DNA from: Theobroma cacao
Taxonomy: Eukaryota > Streptophyta > Magnoliopsida > Malvales > Malvaceae
Assembly: GCF_000208745.1 (NCBI RefSeq)
Contig: NC_030851.1
Span: 3,128,634-3,192,633 of the forward strand
Direction: 5' to 3'
Length of the DNA: 64,000 bases
The translations under genes and the position numbers were made by a program. How positions within the stretch are numbered: position 1 is the stretch's first letter; every line of letters begins with the position of its first letter. Below the pieces are notes generated by a model. That model ran no database searches, was not told the DNA's origin, and saw only the letters and a program-made list of their open reading frames with translations. This document shows, piece after piece, positions 1-11,900 of this stretch.

Positions 1-1327
1 TAAAACCCCAATGGAACAAAGGACTATAAATTTTTAGCCCTTTGCCACTTTTTAAAAGGAAAAATATACTGCCTATACACTAGTAGAAAACATTTGACAC
101 AATGTTTCTTCATTGCATTTCCTACTTTTGCAAACAAATTTGATGTCATTACAAAAGAAAATTTACAGGCTATTATGACCACACTGTTGGTATCTTCAAT
201 GACATCACATGGTACAACGTTTTTAAACCTAAACCTGAAGTAGAAGGTTCTGGTTGGTGAAAAGAGAACTTCAACAATCAACATTTCCACTTCATTATCC
301 CTGTCCTTGTCTTTTTCAACTTTCATTTCCCTTTTGGGAGGCTCTCCGGGTGTGAAATCGGTTTCGTTCTTTTATTTGTTCATCCAATTAACCTTTCGGG
401 TTGTGGGAGGGGGAGGGGCAATCAATTTAAATTGACTTTGGAGCATGTAAATGCATGGTCGCCGTATCACGCGCGCGTGCAAGTTCTAGCCATGAAGCCT
501 TCTGGAATCACTTGCCTGACAATGGAGGACTAGACTTAAAACTAAAGCAGGCTGAGCATTGATCACTCCTCTTCTTAAATGTCACTGCCCTTACCTATTT
601 CCAAGTCACTCTCCATCAATTGGCTAGCTTCAATCCTTGTAGAAATTGCGGTCTCCATAATCAAACAAAAATTAAGGCATAGCCTAAAACTAAACGGCAA
701 ACAGCCACGCCAAGACTATTTGGACAACTGATCTGGAATCTCTCTGAATTAATGGTACTGCCTGTTAAAGTAGTTCAAAGCCCCTATGTGGCTAGACTGG
801 ACCTAATCTTGCGAGCTCCATTTTGGTAATATCCATAATTTTGGTTAAACGAAAGGAATATCGTCCAACAGAGTTGCATGGTGCATGTTCAGGGTTATCA
901 ATTTGCCGACAAAAACCAGTGTTTGCAAAGTTGTTTCCACCCAAACCCAAATCTTAGATCAAGAATACGTAACTTAGACTCATCATTTAGCTCCTAGCAA
1001 CAATCCAAATCTCCATTAAAGCAAGAGAGACTAAAGATGAAGCAAGGGTCGATAAAGCCAAATTGCAGAATAAATTTTCCCCTGGACGGATTACAACGTT
1101 GAGTCTAAGCCTGTACAATTTAGCAGCAAAGACAAGTTATTAATCACCACAAAAGTAGCTGTTTGACAATTTACGTTCACATCACATGAACCTCTTTCTT
1201 ATAAGTATAACATGTGAGCAGCGCACGGGGTGTTCACAGGCCCGCACTGTTTCCTTGTGATCCCCACCACAAGCCTTAAGTACTCTCCCTAGCTCTTTCC
1301 CTCCCTCTTCTGCAATCTTCATTATTC
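1..1327. other. Intergenic, upstream of the GH10 gene
   Basis: No gene is supported here. A 100-codon open frame on the minus strand (326 to 24) starts with ATG, but its translation matches no family I know and has low-complexity Phe/Val/Lys-rich composition. I regard it as chance or a remnant. The last few hundred bases are presumably promoter for the xylanase gene that follows on the plus strand. Confidence 0.5.
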
Positions 1328-1351
1328 TATATAACCTTCCTATCTATATAA
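1328..1351 (+). promoter_or_regulatory. Twin TATA boxes of the GH10 gene
   Basis: Two identical TATATAA heptamers lie at 1328-1334 and 1345-1351, 17 bp apart and 50-100 bp upstream of the candidate start codons (1401 and 1428). Position and sequence fit a core promoter. Transcription from the downstream box would begin near 1375-1380, leaving a very short leader. Confidence 0.5.
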
Positions 1352-1427
1352 GCTTCATCATTTTGTTCATCGATTACAGTAATGCTTTTCCGCTAGCAGT
1401 ATGTTTTACACACTCCAATGCGGAAAC

Positions 1428-4380
1428 ATGAAACATTCTCCGATTTTTGGTGGTTACTTGGCTTTCTTCTTTCTTCTAAGCATTTCCTTGGCTGCTTCCT
1501 ATGGTTCTCTCTCTCTCTCTCTCTCATTGGTATGACTGTTCAATTCTAATGGGATTTTGCAGAAAACTTAATTTTATGGTTTTTGTTTGTTGTTGCAGAT
1601 GGGCCAGTATATGATTTTACTGCTTATACAGAGGTAAATTTTGATATGTGAAAAAATTGTTTGTTGAAGAAATCATCATCTATTGACTATTGTGAAATGA
1701 TCGGTCTCAAATTATTTGATTCACACCATGTCAATGACTCTTCATGTTATTGGTTTGCAGTGTAAAGCACAGCCGGAGGAGCCACTTTACCAGGGAGGGA
1801 TACTGAAAGATCAGCAGCCAGTTATGAAACGGAGCATTATTAGCGAGACTGCAACTGGTTTTTACACGCCAGCTTTTGTATTGAAGAATCTCACGCAGGG
1901 CAGCGTTTACTGTTTCTCCAGTTAGGTTTCTCCACTTCTCTTTCACTTCTGTTTCTTTGTAATGCTTTTTAGTACACTATGCCCTCAACTCTCAACGTAT
2001 CATTGTTAGTGGCTTAGTTTTCTGTCACAGTATCACCCGTGCCCCCAAAAAGTGACATTGTTAAAGGCTTGGATTTTTGAAACATAAGTGACAGCCGACA
2101 GGTCATTCAACATTACAACAATCAAAGGCAATGTGTTGTCCATACTTGAAAAGGAATCTTGATACATTGCTCTGACCCCAGCTGAAGGACCATCCCTATT
2201 GTAGAGGCAACTGAATTTTGGCATTGACAAAAAAAATTGAAAACTTCCTGTCATGTGAACATACTATGAATTGTACTCTGAAACTTCAGACGTTTCATTT
2301 AAAACATTTATAGGAGATACAGAATCGATTATATTATGCGTTCGTTTATTATCTTGGTGCTTAACAGCTTGGGTCAGGATCCAAGGCGCCAATTCAGCTC
2401 TCATTAGGGCAAGCTTGAAGACTGAAAACAGAACATATGATTGTATAGGGACTGTTTCAGCTAAGAGTGGATGCTGGTCATTTCTCAAGGGTGGATTCAT
2501 TCTTGATTCACCTTCAAATTTAGCTTTACTACTATTTCAGGTGAATATGTATATTCCAAATACCATTTTCCTTTAGGTATAATGTTTCTATTTAGGCTTT
2601 TGCAGGTGGAAAATTGAGCTTCAACTCATGAATTGAATCCCACAAATGCTTCTTCTAAGAACTGTTTCTTGTGTTTTGGATATGCAGAATTCAGATGATA
2701 AGGATATCGATATAACAATTGCTAGCTCCTCATTACAGCCATTTACTGATCAGGAATGGAGGATCAACCAGCAATACATAATTAACACTGTAATTACTGG
2801 TCACACTTTTCTCTCATTTCATATTTGATTCTCAATGCTTTTAAGCTTCTCTTGCCAATTGAGTGTGAGAGTCGGACTCTGCGAAATGATTTGACAACAA
2901 CGGAAACATCCAATCTTAACAACCTTGTTAAGACAGAACTGCAAAATCTTTCAAAAGGCTTACATTAAAGCAGGTTTGCACTTTGCTATTGCGTTTATAA
3001 CATTTAACGGAGGAACTGTTTGAACTTTTTCCAGCAAAGGAAGCGCGCTGCAACAATACATGTGTCTGACCAACAAGGAAATAGATTGCAAGGAGCGGAA
3101 ATAACTGTGGATCAAGTCTCAAAAGATTTTCCATTTGGTTCTGCAATAGCAAGCACTATTCTTGGAAATTTGCCCTATCAGGTATGTGCAGCTTGTGAAC
3201 TTCTCAGTATCTTTTGCCATCATATGATGTATTATTAAGCACAACTTCACCAACTACTATAATGCTAGTTAATTGATTGTGTTTTCATTCTATCTTCCAG
3301 AGTTGGTTTGTTGAGCGATTCAATGCGGCAGTGTTTGAAAATGAACTCAAATGGTATGCAACAGAACCTGATCAAGGGAAGACCAACTACACCATAGCAG
3401 ACCAAATGTTGGAATTTGTTCGAGCCCACCAAATAATAGCCAGAGGTCACAACATATTCTGGGAAGACCCTAAATACACGCCCGCATGGGTTCGGAACCT
3501 TGCAGGTCCTGAGCTACAATCAGCAGTCAACTCCAGGATACAAAGCGTAATGAGCAAATACAAAGAAGAATTCATACACTGGGATGTTAGCAATGAGATG
3601 CTCCATTTTGATTTCTATGAACAACGACTTGGACCTGATGCAACCTTGCATTTCTATGAGACTGCACATCAATCAGACCCATTAGCAACCCTTTTCATGA
3701 ATGAATTTAATGTTGTGGAAACCTGCAGTGATGTGAAATCAACGGTTGACACCTACATTGAAAGGATAAGAGATCTTAAACAAGGCGGCATGTACATGGA
3801 TGGAATTGGCTTGGAGAGTCATTTTACAGTACCAAACCCTGCTCTAATGAGAGCTGTGCTAGACAAATTGGCTACACTTGGACTACCCATATGGCTTACG
3901 GAAGTAGATATTAGCAGCTCGGTTGGTGAAGAATTACAGGTGAACAAATAGAATTCTCAACATTACCAGAGGAAAGATTTCACATTTTAGGCATTACTTC
4001 AAGGGCAAACTTTTGATGTTATCTTTCTTTTGTTTCCTTAACAGGCTATCTACCTAGAACAGGTACTAAGAGAAGGCTTTTCACATCCTTCAGTGAATGG
4101 GATAATGCTTTGGACCGCTCTCCATCCTAAAGGGTGCTACGAAATGTGCCTAACTGATAAAAATTTTAAAAACCTCCCAGCTGGTGAAGTGGTTGACAAC
4201 CTCTTGAAAGAATGGCAAACCGGGGAGATTAATGGGCAAACAGATGAACACGGTTCATACAGCTTTTATGGTTTCTTAGGTGAATACAAAGTAAACGTCA
4301 GCAGCGGCAACAGATCAGCAAATTCTACTTTCTCACTCTGCCGTAGTGATGAAACTAAACACTTCAGCATTCAGTTGTAA
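1428..4380 (+). CDS. Glycoside hydrolase family 10 protein (endo-1,4-beta-xylanase-like)
   Basis: Eight exons: 1428-1503, 1599-1633, 1761-1920, 2368-2540, 2688-2789, 3035-3181, 3301-3939, 4045-4380. They join in frame with GT-AG introns to give 555 residues. The protein has an N-terminal hydrophobic signal peptide (about residues 1-23), a carbohydrate-binding-like region (about 60-200), then a GH10 barrel. The acid/base motif WDVSNE puts the catalytic Glu near residue 330, and the motif WLTEVDIS puts the nucleophile near 432. Family members hydrolyse xylan in the cell wall, and the signal peptide agrees with secretion. Both catalytic Glu are present, so activity is plausible, although many plant members are uncharacterised. 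An in-frame ATG nine codons upstream (1401) also lies inside the probable transcript. I prefer 1428 because it gives a cleaner signal peptide. Intron 1 starts with a (CT)n run (1505-1525). Length fits the plant GH10/CBM group. Confidence 0.93.
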
Positions 4381-5624
4381 CACCCATGATTCTAGTCTCA
4401 CTTTATACAAGGGAAAACTAAATTAGATTTTAATATATAAACACATCTTTGCTTGCACGATTTAAACTAGACAATTGACTAAACACGTCTAGAATACGTC
4501 CATTTGGGAGTACTAACTCTTTTGCAAATATAAACGAGTTTACTAAGGTCACCTCAGGCTGTGTCTCAGTGGTCTATTACCTTTTGGGAGAGGAGTTTCT
4601 GATAGCCCAATCCCGTTGATATTGGGCTCGAGCCCTAGGATCCTGCAAGCCAGAATTCTACCTCCTTTTTCTTTGTTTTCCGTCAAGCAAATGGTTGGAT
4701 TATGTCCATTCAATGAGTTCAATCAGCAAGCCACTGCAACAGAATATGTTCTCCAAACATGCCTTGAGCAGGCAGCTTCCATCATACATTTGTTACTCTT
4801 CAAAATCACTCTACTCTCTCCTGTTTCCCTTGTGGTTTACATTTAAAGAAGATTCACCCTATGGTATTTAAGGAACCTTATCACGTTATCTTTAGTGTTT
4901 CTTCTTTCTGAACTCCATTAACCCTTCCACTTCTTCAATTAACTGCAACTCCAATCAATTAGATAAGATTCTCATGGATATGTCCCCATTGATAAGCTGC
5001 CTTCTTTTTTAAAACCGTCTTTCTGGTATGATTCGTGAATGGCCGCTACAACAACAATATCATAACAAATCAGGAAGAGACTTGACAGGATAATGTAGTC
5101 AGTTCAATTATGGGGCATGATGAAGAAGTGGGGTGCGTGGGACCCGCCATAGAAATAATGAAGCGTTTGTGACATTATGTCGAGATTTATGTTCATTTGG
5201 TCCATTTCCTTAACTTATGCTGGATTCTGACAGCGTTGTTTATGATTTTGCCTCCCTTAACAAACAAAACCAGAAAGAAAAAATAAGTCTATCAGCTTCC
5301 GTTACTCTGGAGCAAACTTGAAGTGGAACATGTCGCAATGCCAGGTGAATTTTCAACCGTTCTGTTCTATTCCATACTTCATCGTTTCTGCTATGAAGTT
5401 AAAGGAAAACCAAGAGTATAATTCATGGTTAAACTTTCTTACCTTGTTCAAATCTCTGCCGGAAACAAAGTCTATGCTTTAAAGATACAATGCCTCCAAG
5501 TTTCCTCTCTGATTGAAACCATCATATAAAGAAGCAACGAAATCTTTGATGACTAGGCTTCTCCATTATTAAGAAATTATGAACACAATATTCTTGGTCA
5601 AGTGAAATCTTGTTTTTAGCAGGT
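4381..5624. other. Intergenic, downstream of GH10
   Basis: No gene is seen. It holds the GH10 3' UTR and a tRNA-like fragment at about 4562-4635 (listed separately). An open frame at 4616-4846 has no recognisable content. Confidence 0.5.
4562..4635 (+). repeat. tRNA-like SINE fragment (A-box and B-box pair)
   Basis: TGTCTCAGTGG at 4562-4572 matches the RNA polymerase III A-box consensus with one mismatch. GGCTCGAGCCC at 4625-4635 resembles the B-box with two. The spacing is tRNA-like, but the sequence between them does not fold as a cloverleaf that I can see, so a functional tRNA is unlikely. A tRNA-derived SINE head or a decayed tRNA pseudogene fits best. Confidence 0.35.
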
Positions 5625-6240
5625 TTAGACCTGACAATTCGTGTTAACGTGTCGTAAATGTGTCAGATATGATTAAACATTAAACACGTTAAAGCTAAAC
5701 ATGAACACGACACGTTTAATATTTATATCTTAAATTTAAAACACATATACGTTTAATACACGTGTAACACAACACAATCAATAACACGTTTAACACGATT
5801 AAATAAAAATATTTACAATTAAATATAATTTTATTATTTAAATTTAAAATCTATAATTATAAAAATATTATAATAAAACTAAAATAATAATAACATCAAA
5901 TAATCACCAAAAGTTAAAAATTAGGATTGAGCATGTATAATTACATTATACCATTTATAAAATGAAAAAAAAATATTAAAATAATTATTTAAAATTATTT
6001 ATATAAGATTAAAATAGTTTTTAACTATTAATTTTTAATAGGTTAATAAATGTGTCACGATAACACGTTTAAACACGATAACATGATTAAACACGATAAC
6101 ACGATTAAGTAAATATATTTAAACGTGTTTGTCATGTCAAACACGTTAAGACACGATTAGACACGAAACTCGTTAAGACTAAATTCAAAATTTATTTAAT
6201 CCGTATCTTCTCGTGTTTTGTTCAAAATTATTAGGTCTAA
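5625..6240. mobile_element. Non-autonomous TIR element with ACACG-rich interior
   Basis: The 616-bp AT-rich block is bounded by imperfect terminal inverted repeats. The left end is TTAGACCTGACAATTC, and the reverse complement of the right end is TTAGACCTAATAATTT (13 of 16 identical). The interior repeats AACACGTTTAA and AACACGATTAA-like words many times, several in opposite orientation. There is no coding capacity. No clear target-site duplication is visible in the flanks. It is best read as a decayed MITE-like element, but the superfamily cannot be assigned. Confidence 0.5.
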
Positions 6241-7270
6241 GCAAACCTCGTTTTGGTCGTTTTATGAGGTGAGGATTAAGGTTTCATTACCATATGCCTT
6301 GGAAGTGCCCTCTTCTTTATGCTTGCAGGCATTAAACAATAAGCCTTTGTCGTAGATGGTAACTGAGGTTGCAGGAGTTCAATTTCTTAAAAACAAGACG
6401 TTTAGAGGTTAATTTGAATATGCCAAACCGACTTACATCAGATGACATTAGCTAATCATTTTTAGCTAAGAGGGTCAAAAACCAAATTGACGTCGAACAA
6501 ATTTTGCAACCACCTCGTAGAAGTTGTGGCTCATCCCAACTGGACAAATGGTTTTTCATTTGGTAAAATTTTCAAGGGGAAATAATCGCATCAAGGACAA
6601 TCAATCCCAACTACTTAGACTTTGTTCTCGCTTTTGGAGGGTCCCACTTGGATATTTACTCATATTCTCTTGATTACTCAACCAACGTTCTGATAGTGTT
6701 ATTTGCTACTATTGATTCCACTTCCACCGAACATAGTGATGCTCCAAATCCATGGCAGACAAAGGCGAAAGCTGAGTTGAAAACGTGCGAGTTGGGCATC
6801 CTTCACATACAACAGCCAAAATCCTGCTCACATTTTCACATTACAAGCAAGCTTTTAAGGAAGATCTCTCGCTCTCTTTACAAACCCAATTAGCCAAAAG
6901 AAACAAAGGAGCAAAACTGGAAAAGCAAAGATTAGCAGAAGACAGAACCAAAAATTGCTAGACCGAATCAAGAAATTCCCCCTAGATTCTGATGGGCTGG
7001 CTTTAACTTCACAAAACCCTTTCAAGTGAAAAAGAAGAAAAAGAGCCAACAAATCCCAAAATTTTAGATAAACAAACACCTTTTAATGTTATATATCACA
7101 CTGAAATTTCTAAGGGGGGAATCTTGAAGCTGATGGTTTACAAACTGGACCAAGAATCTGTCCGCTTTTCAAACAAAGGCCATACCCCATTACCCATCAA
7201 GGCTGCAAATCTGCAAAGAATTCACATTTAACAAAAATAACAAAAGCCATGATACAAAGATAGAGAAGGG
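6241..7270. other. Intergenic between TIR element and thaumatin-like gene
   Basis: No gene is supported. Open frames at 6648-6893 (+) and 6855-7079 (-) have no family resemblance. The right part is probably the 3' UTR of the minus-strand thaumatin-like gene that ends at 7271. Confidence 0.5.
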
Positions 7271-8930
7271 CTACAAGTAAAGAAATGAAAACAAGAGAGA
7301 GACAGCAGTTAATGCCATGAGAACAGATTGTGGAATAGAGGGAGAAGCTGTTCTTGGTGAATCCCCCATGGCCAAACCAGCTAACCATGACCCATCTGTC
7401 AACATGGTTTGTCCAGATCCTGATTCAGAGCTTGAACCTGAACCAGAGTACCCGGTTCCAGAGTATCCATAACCAGAACTTGAATACCCTGAACCAGAAT
7501 ATCCATAACCATTACCCGAATATGATACCCCAGATTCTGACCCTGAACCTTGTGATGTTGAGCCTGTCACTGGGGTAGCTTCTGTAACTGGTGTAGTATC
7601 TCTGGAAGATTTTTGACTGCAACAAGGTATTAGGAAGAAACCATTAACTAGCTTCCAGTAAACATACAATTTTAGACAGATTCATCTATGGAATGAAATC
7701 CTCGGCAAACAAATCAAATTACATTTCAAGCAGCCTACCTCATTAAAACACGCTACTCCACCCTCAATCTTATTTGCACTTAAGCCACATCAATTTCCCA
7801 AGACATGGGGACAAAAAGCAAAATGGTAGGAAAAGAAAAGAAAAGAAAAGCAGGAATAACTTTTTATTGTTATGAACTACCAAAACCACCCATGTAGATC
7901 CTTAACTAACCCCCAACTGAAGTTCATAAAATAGAGAAATTTGGACTAAAAATCTTACTGACAAAAACAGCTCAGAAAAATTAAGGGGAAACAAACACTA
8001 AAGTGTCAACATTTTTCATTTCATTTTAAGAGTTTAAACAGCAAAATTGGCAGTGAAAAATTACCTGGGAGAAGAGGGACAAAATGTCACCGTATAATCT
8101 GCTCCGGTACACGTGAATGTGCTTGTAGCATCATCGTACGCGTAGCTGTAAGATCTCGGACACGCGGCCTTGAACATCTCCGAATAAACCGACGGTTTAC
8201 ACGTCGCGGGTGTGCTATACGCGCCACTACAACAATATTCGGGGCTCCCAAACGCCTCACACGCGCTCTTGCAAGCATCACCGTCCCCAACCCGGAGTTC
8301 CGAGGGGCATTGCCGGTTTAAGTCACTTGTACACCCGGTCGAAGCACAAAGACCCGACCCGCCACTTCCTTCAACGATCATGGGAAGATTGTAGCCATCA
8401 ACGAGGCTGACGTCATAAAAATCTTGCCCTCCTGTTCCAAGGGTGAACTCAGCCAGAGTTACAGGCGGAGCAGCTCCGAGTCCGTTGCATTCCATCTGAC
8501 CCGCCCCGCAGTCGCCTGTTAGGCAAGCTCCAGAGCCGGATCCGTCGAATGTGCAGCCCGTTCGGCCCCAGAAACGACCCGACCACCCCGTTGGGGCTTG
8601 AAATGAACGAGATGAGTCTTTTGGGAGCTCGAATCCGGTGCTGTCCAGTCTAGGACTGCCTGCATTTGCTAAAATCCCAGGCCAGACAGTGTAGGCACAT
8701 CGGTTGACAAATGTGAAAGAAGCACCTGATACACCTGATAAAAAAACATGACGGGTTCAATTAGTTTAAAGATTAAAACTTTGACATGTTGAAAAACATA
8801 AATTCCGTGCTAAAAATGTGAATGTGAGAGAAACCCAGAAAAGAGGGAGCTCGGTTAAACCTTTTGAGGTTACAAGTAAGACAATGAGGTTGAGAACGAG
8901 AGCTAAGGAGCTAACGGAGGAAAGATCCAT
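7271..8930 (-). CDS. Thaumatin-like protein (PR-5 family) with GPI-anchor-type tail
   Basis: Three exons on the minus strand: 8930-8861, 8734-8065 and 7616-7271. They join in frame to 361 residues. A signal peptide (about 1-23) is followed by a complete thaumatin domain (about 28-246) with 16 cysteines and the family signature around residues 90-106 (GACLTGDCGAGQMEC). The last exon adds about 115 residues: a Ser/Thr/Gly/Tyr-rich spacer with repeated GYGYSGSG-like units, then a hydrophobic C-terminus (VLMALTAVSLLFSFLYL). That arrangement fits a glycosylphosphatidylinositol anchor and placement on the outer plasma membrane or wall. Thaumatin-like proteins are associated with defence and wall glucans; the substrate is not deducible here. 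Exon 2 has two in-frame acceptors 9 bp apart (8734 or 8725). Intron 2 carries (AAAAG)4 at 7831-7850. In Arabidopsis a TLP with such a tail also lies next to GH10 and a second TLP (from memory). Confidence 0.93.
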
Positions 8931-11900
8931 GAGGATTCTGCTTCTTCTAGTTTTTCTCTTTCCAATTTCTTTCATTTCTTCCTAGCCTTCTCTCAACTTG
9001 CTTTAAGTTAGGTAGCTACAGGATTTCCACTGCAGAATGGCTTGTTAACAGAGAGTATTAGCTTTATGGTTTCAGAAAATGAGCAAATGGTGCAATAATG
9101 GGAGAACACAGGACAATGCAGGGAGTAGGGGCTTTACTTTGCCCCTTAGAGAAGTGGCAGCGGTAAGAAATGAAGCAGTATATTGGTGAAGAATGACAGA
9201 AGAGATAGGGAGAGGTCAGTGAGCAGGAGACTGATCAGTGTTGGCTGCTACTGTAATATAACACTTGTTCCCACTTCCTTCCTATCTTGCTTTGTTTAAT
9301 CTCCCCGCGTTTGTCTGTTTCACTTCATAGCTTTCATATTTTTTGCATTTTTCCTTGATTTTTTAAGTATTTCATTTGTCTCACAGCTCTCATAAATGCA
9401 TGTCCTCTTCTCCTGATAGTTGTCAAAGTAAACACCTTTTTCCGTAAATTTTTCCACTTTGATTGAAAATAGTGTTATTACTAATTACTAATTTATGTTT
9501 TACTAAACCTTTAATTAGCCAAACAAATATCTTTGTCCTACCTTGTTTGACTTCCTGCCTTTTTTGTTGTAAAAAAAGGGCCAAATATAGTACTGTTTGT
9601 GCTTATGGGAGGGCAAGCTTGGGTTTGGAATTCCAAGCTCAACCTCAAGCCTAGTCTTGCGAGCCGAGTTCAGATAAAAACTTTCGTTAGTAAATTTGGT
9701 ATGTATTTGTAAGCCTAGCCCAAATCCAACCCAAGTCCCAAGTCTATGGATATTTGTTCCTCATAAATACGCTTACATGAACTAGAAATTCTCTCAATGC
9801 TTATTGGCGATATGAATTCAATTCAAGAAAGGTTTGGAAGAGTTTGTATTGGCTCTGTTCTGAGTGCAAGAGATCCTCCGTGTTCTGTTTCGGCAGGGTG
9901 GTGGTGGCTTAGCTGTGCGAGCTAGAGTGCAGAGTAGAGGTGAATTTATAGGAAAACAATAGGAACGAGGAGTATCCGATAACCTAGGTTAGTGCATAGT
10001 CAAGCACGTACTTTCATCAGTTGTGCTGGTATTGATTAACCTAAGTTCGAGGAATTTCATATTGCCCGAGCAACAATAATGGATTCAATAGGATTAGAAT
10101 AATGAGTTTCCATCGTTTAGGGCAAAGAGGCCATGCTTTCCAAGATACTAAATTTATGTCACCTTTGGGGAGCCAGAGTTTTACCGTCACTTTATTTATT
10201 CATTGATCAGAAAAATGAAAGATAAATGCAAATCTATAATTGCATTATGTTTTCATAACTTTGCCAAAATTGAACCATAACCTTCGATATGATCATCTTA
10301 AGAAGGGTAGAATCATATAGTTTCGTGATCTAGTCTTAGATATGGATGAGATCAAAAAGAAAGTTATTACATTTTTGTTATAAGTTTCTCACATGATATT
10401 CTTTTTTTTTAAATTCGCACATAGTAAAACTAATTTATTTTTAATTAGTATCTTATAGATAATTCTTGTTCCTGTAAAAAATTACACCGTTAATTTTTTA
10501 TTAAATTACAAAAACACTCTTAAATGTAAACAAATTTGCTAATTTTGAATTAAAAATATTTTAATAATTTTGCTGAATAATATTAACAGTCTATTATATT
10601 GTGAGAACAAAAATTTTTCACAAAGTTGTAATTAAAAAAATCATAAAATGCTAATTAAGAAAAAAATATGTATTATCATTTGAGAAAATTAAAATTTAAA
10701 AAGTATAAATATTTTATATATTTTTATCGTTTATAGAAATTTATAAAGTTGATAAAAATTCCATTTTCATTCGAGTTGAATATATAATAAAGTAAATCGT
10801 TATACTCCAACAAAGTGGTATGTTCTGGTACGATAATCCCCACGACAAAACTGTAGGACACAGCGTGATTTCCTCATACGTACAAGGAAGTCAAAAAAAG
10901 AGATGAAGCTTTGGGAAATAATAGGTCCCACCTCCAACACCTCTTTCCTTTGATGTGACACTTGTCACTTTGTGTGTACTGTCATCACCCACGTTGTTTA
11001 CAAAAAAAAAAGGTCGTCGTTTTAAGCATGGCTGAGATGGACGAGATTTGAACCACGTGTCACCTTTCTAATGGCTTGCTCCATGCCACATCACGTTAAG
11101 CTGACCGTTGAATTGGATGCCACGTCGGATACGCAAGCGCAATTATGGGAAACGCATTGGATTCGATGCTCTCGTCTTTTCATGTATTGCCACTACATAT
11201 TCATTGAAAAGCAGGAAATTTTTGACTTAAATGTTGAAAATAATGTCAGACAATTAGATTAGGAAAGAACGTTACCCTAAATTAAATAAAGTTTTAATTA
11301 ATCCACTTGTGATTTTGCCCTTTGCCGCTTAAAAAATACCAGCGTTGCGGAATCCATGTAAGTAAGAGACTAGTTGTAACTTTATAAATGTGGGTATGGT
11401 ATATTTTTATAAATAAAATATTAATTTTATAATAAAGTGATATCAGAATTAATTCGATTTTGATCTTATATTAAGTATTTCGATGAATGGAATAGACAGA
11501 GTGACTTGATCGGCAACAAAAACGTCACGGATTGAATGAAAAAATTTTTGAATGTAACTTGCAAGAGTTACAAGAGATATCTGCTAAGCTCTATTTCCTC
11601 TTACATGGACTGAACCTTAATTACTTGGTTTAACAATGTAAAGAATGAATAGTAATTTTTGTCTAAATTCTTTAGTAGGAAATACTAATAAAAAAAGTGC
11701 CAAAAATATTTGAGTTACCCTTTGCTTTGAGAAAAATTGTACTAGCCAGCAGGCTCCTTTACCGTTAAAGGGTAAATATGCAGAGGAAATATGATGGTGC
11801 TGGAAACAGGGCCAAGGTAATTCCAACCTGTTAAAGGGTAAGTGGCAAGTTGGCATGTTTCTCTTTCTGGTTTCTGAAATAGGAGGGAAATAAATTGGCA

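Noticed and set aside
24..326. 100-codon minus-strand frame at the left edge
   Set aside because: The translation is biased and unrecognised, and there is no supporting promoter or neighbouring exon.
9187..9215. Resemblance to miR156 (TGACAGAAGAGA)
   Set aside because: Only the first 12 bases match; the rest diverges and I see no pairing star strand nearby.
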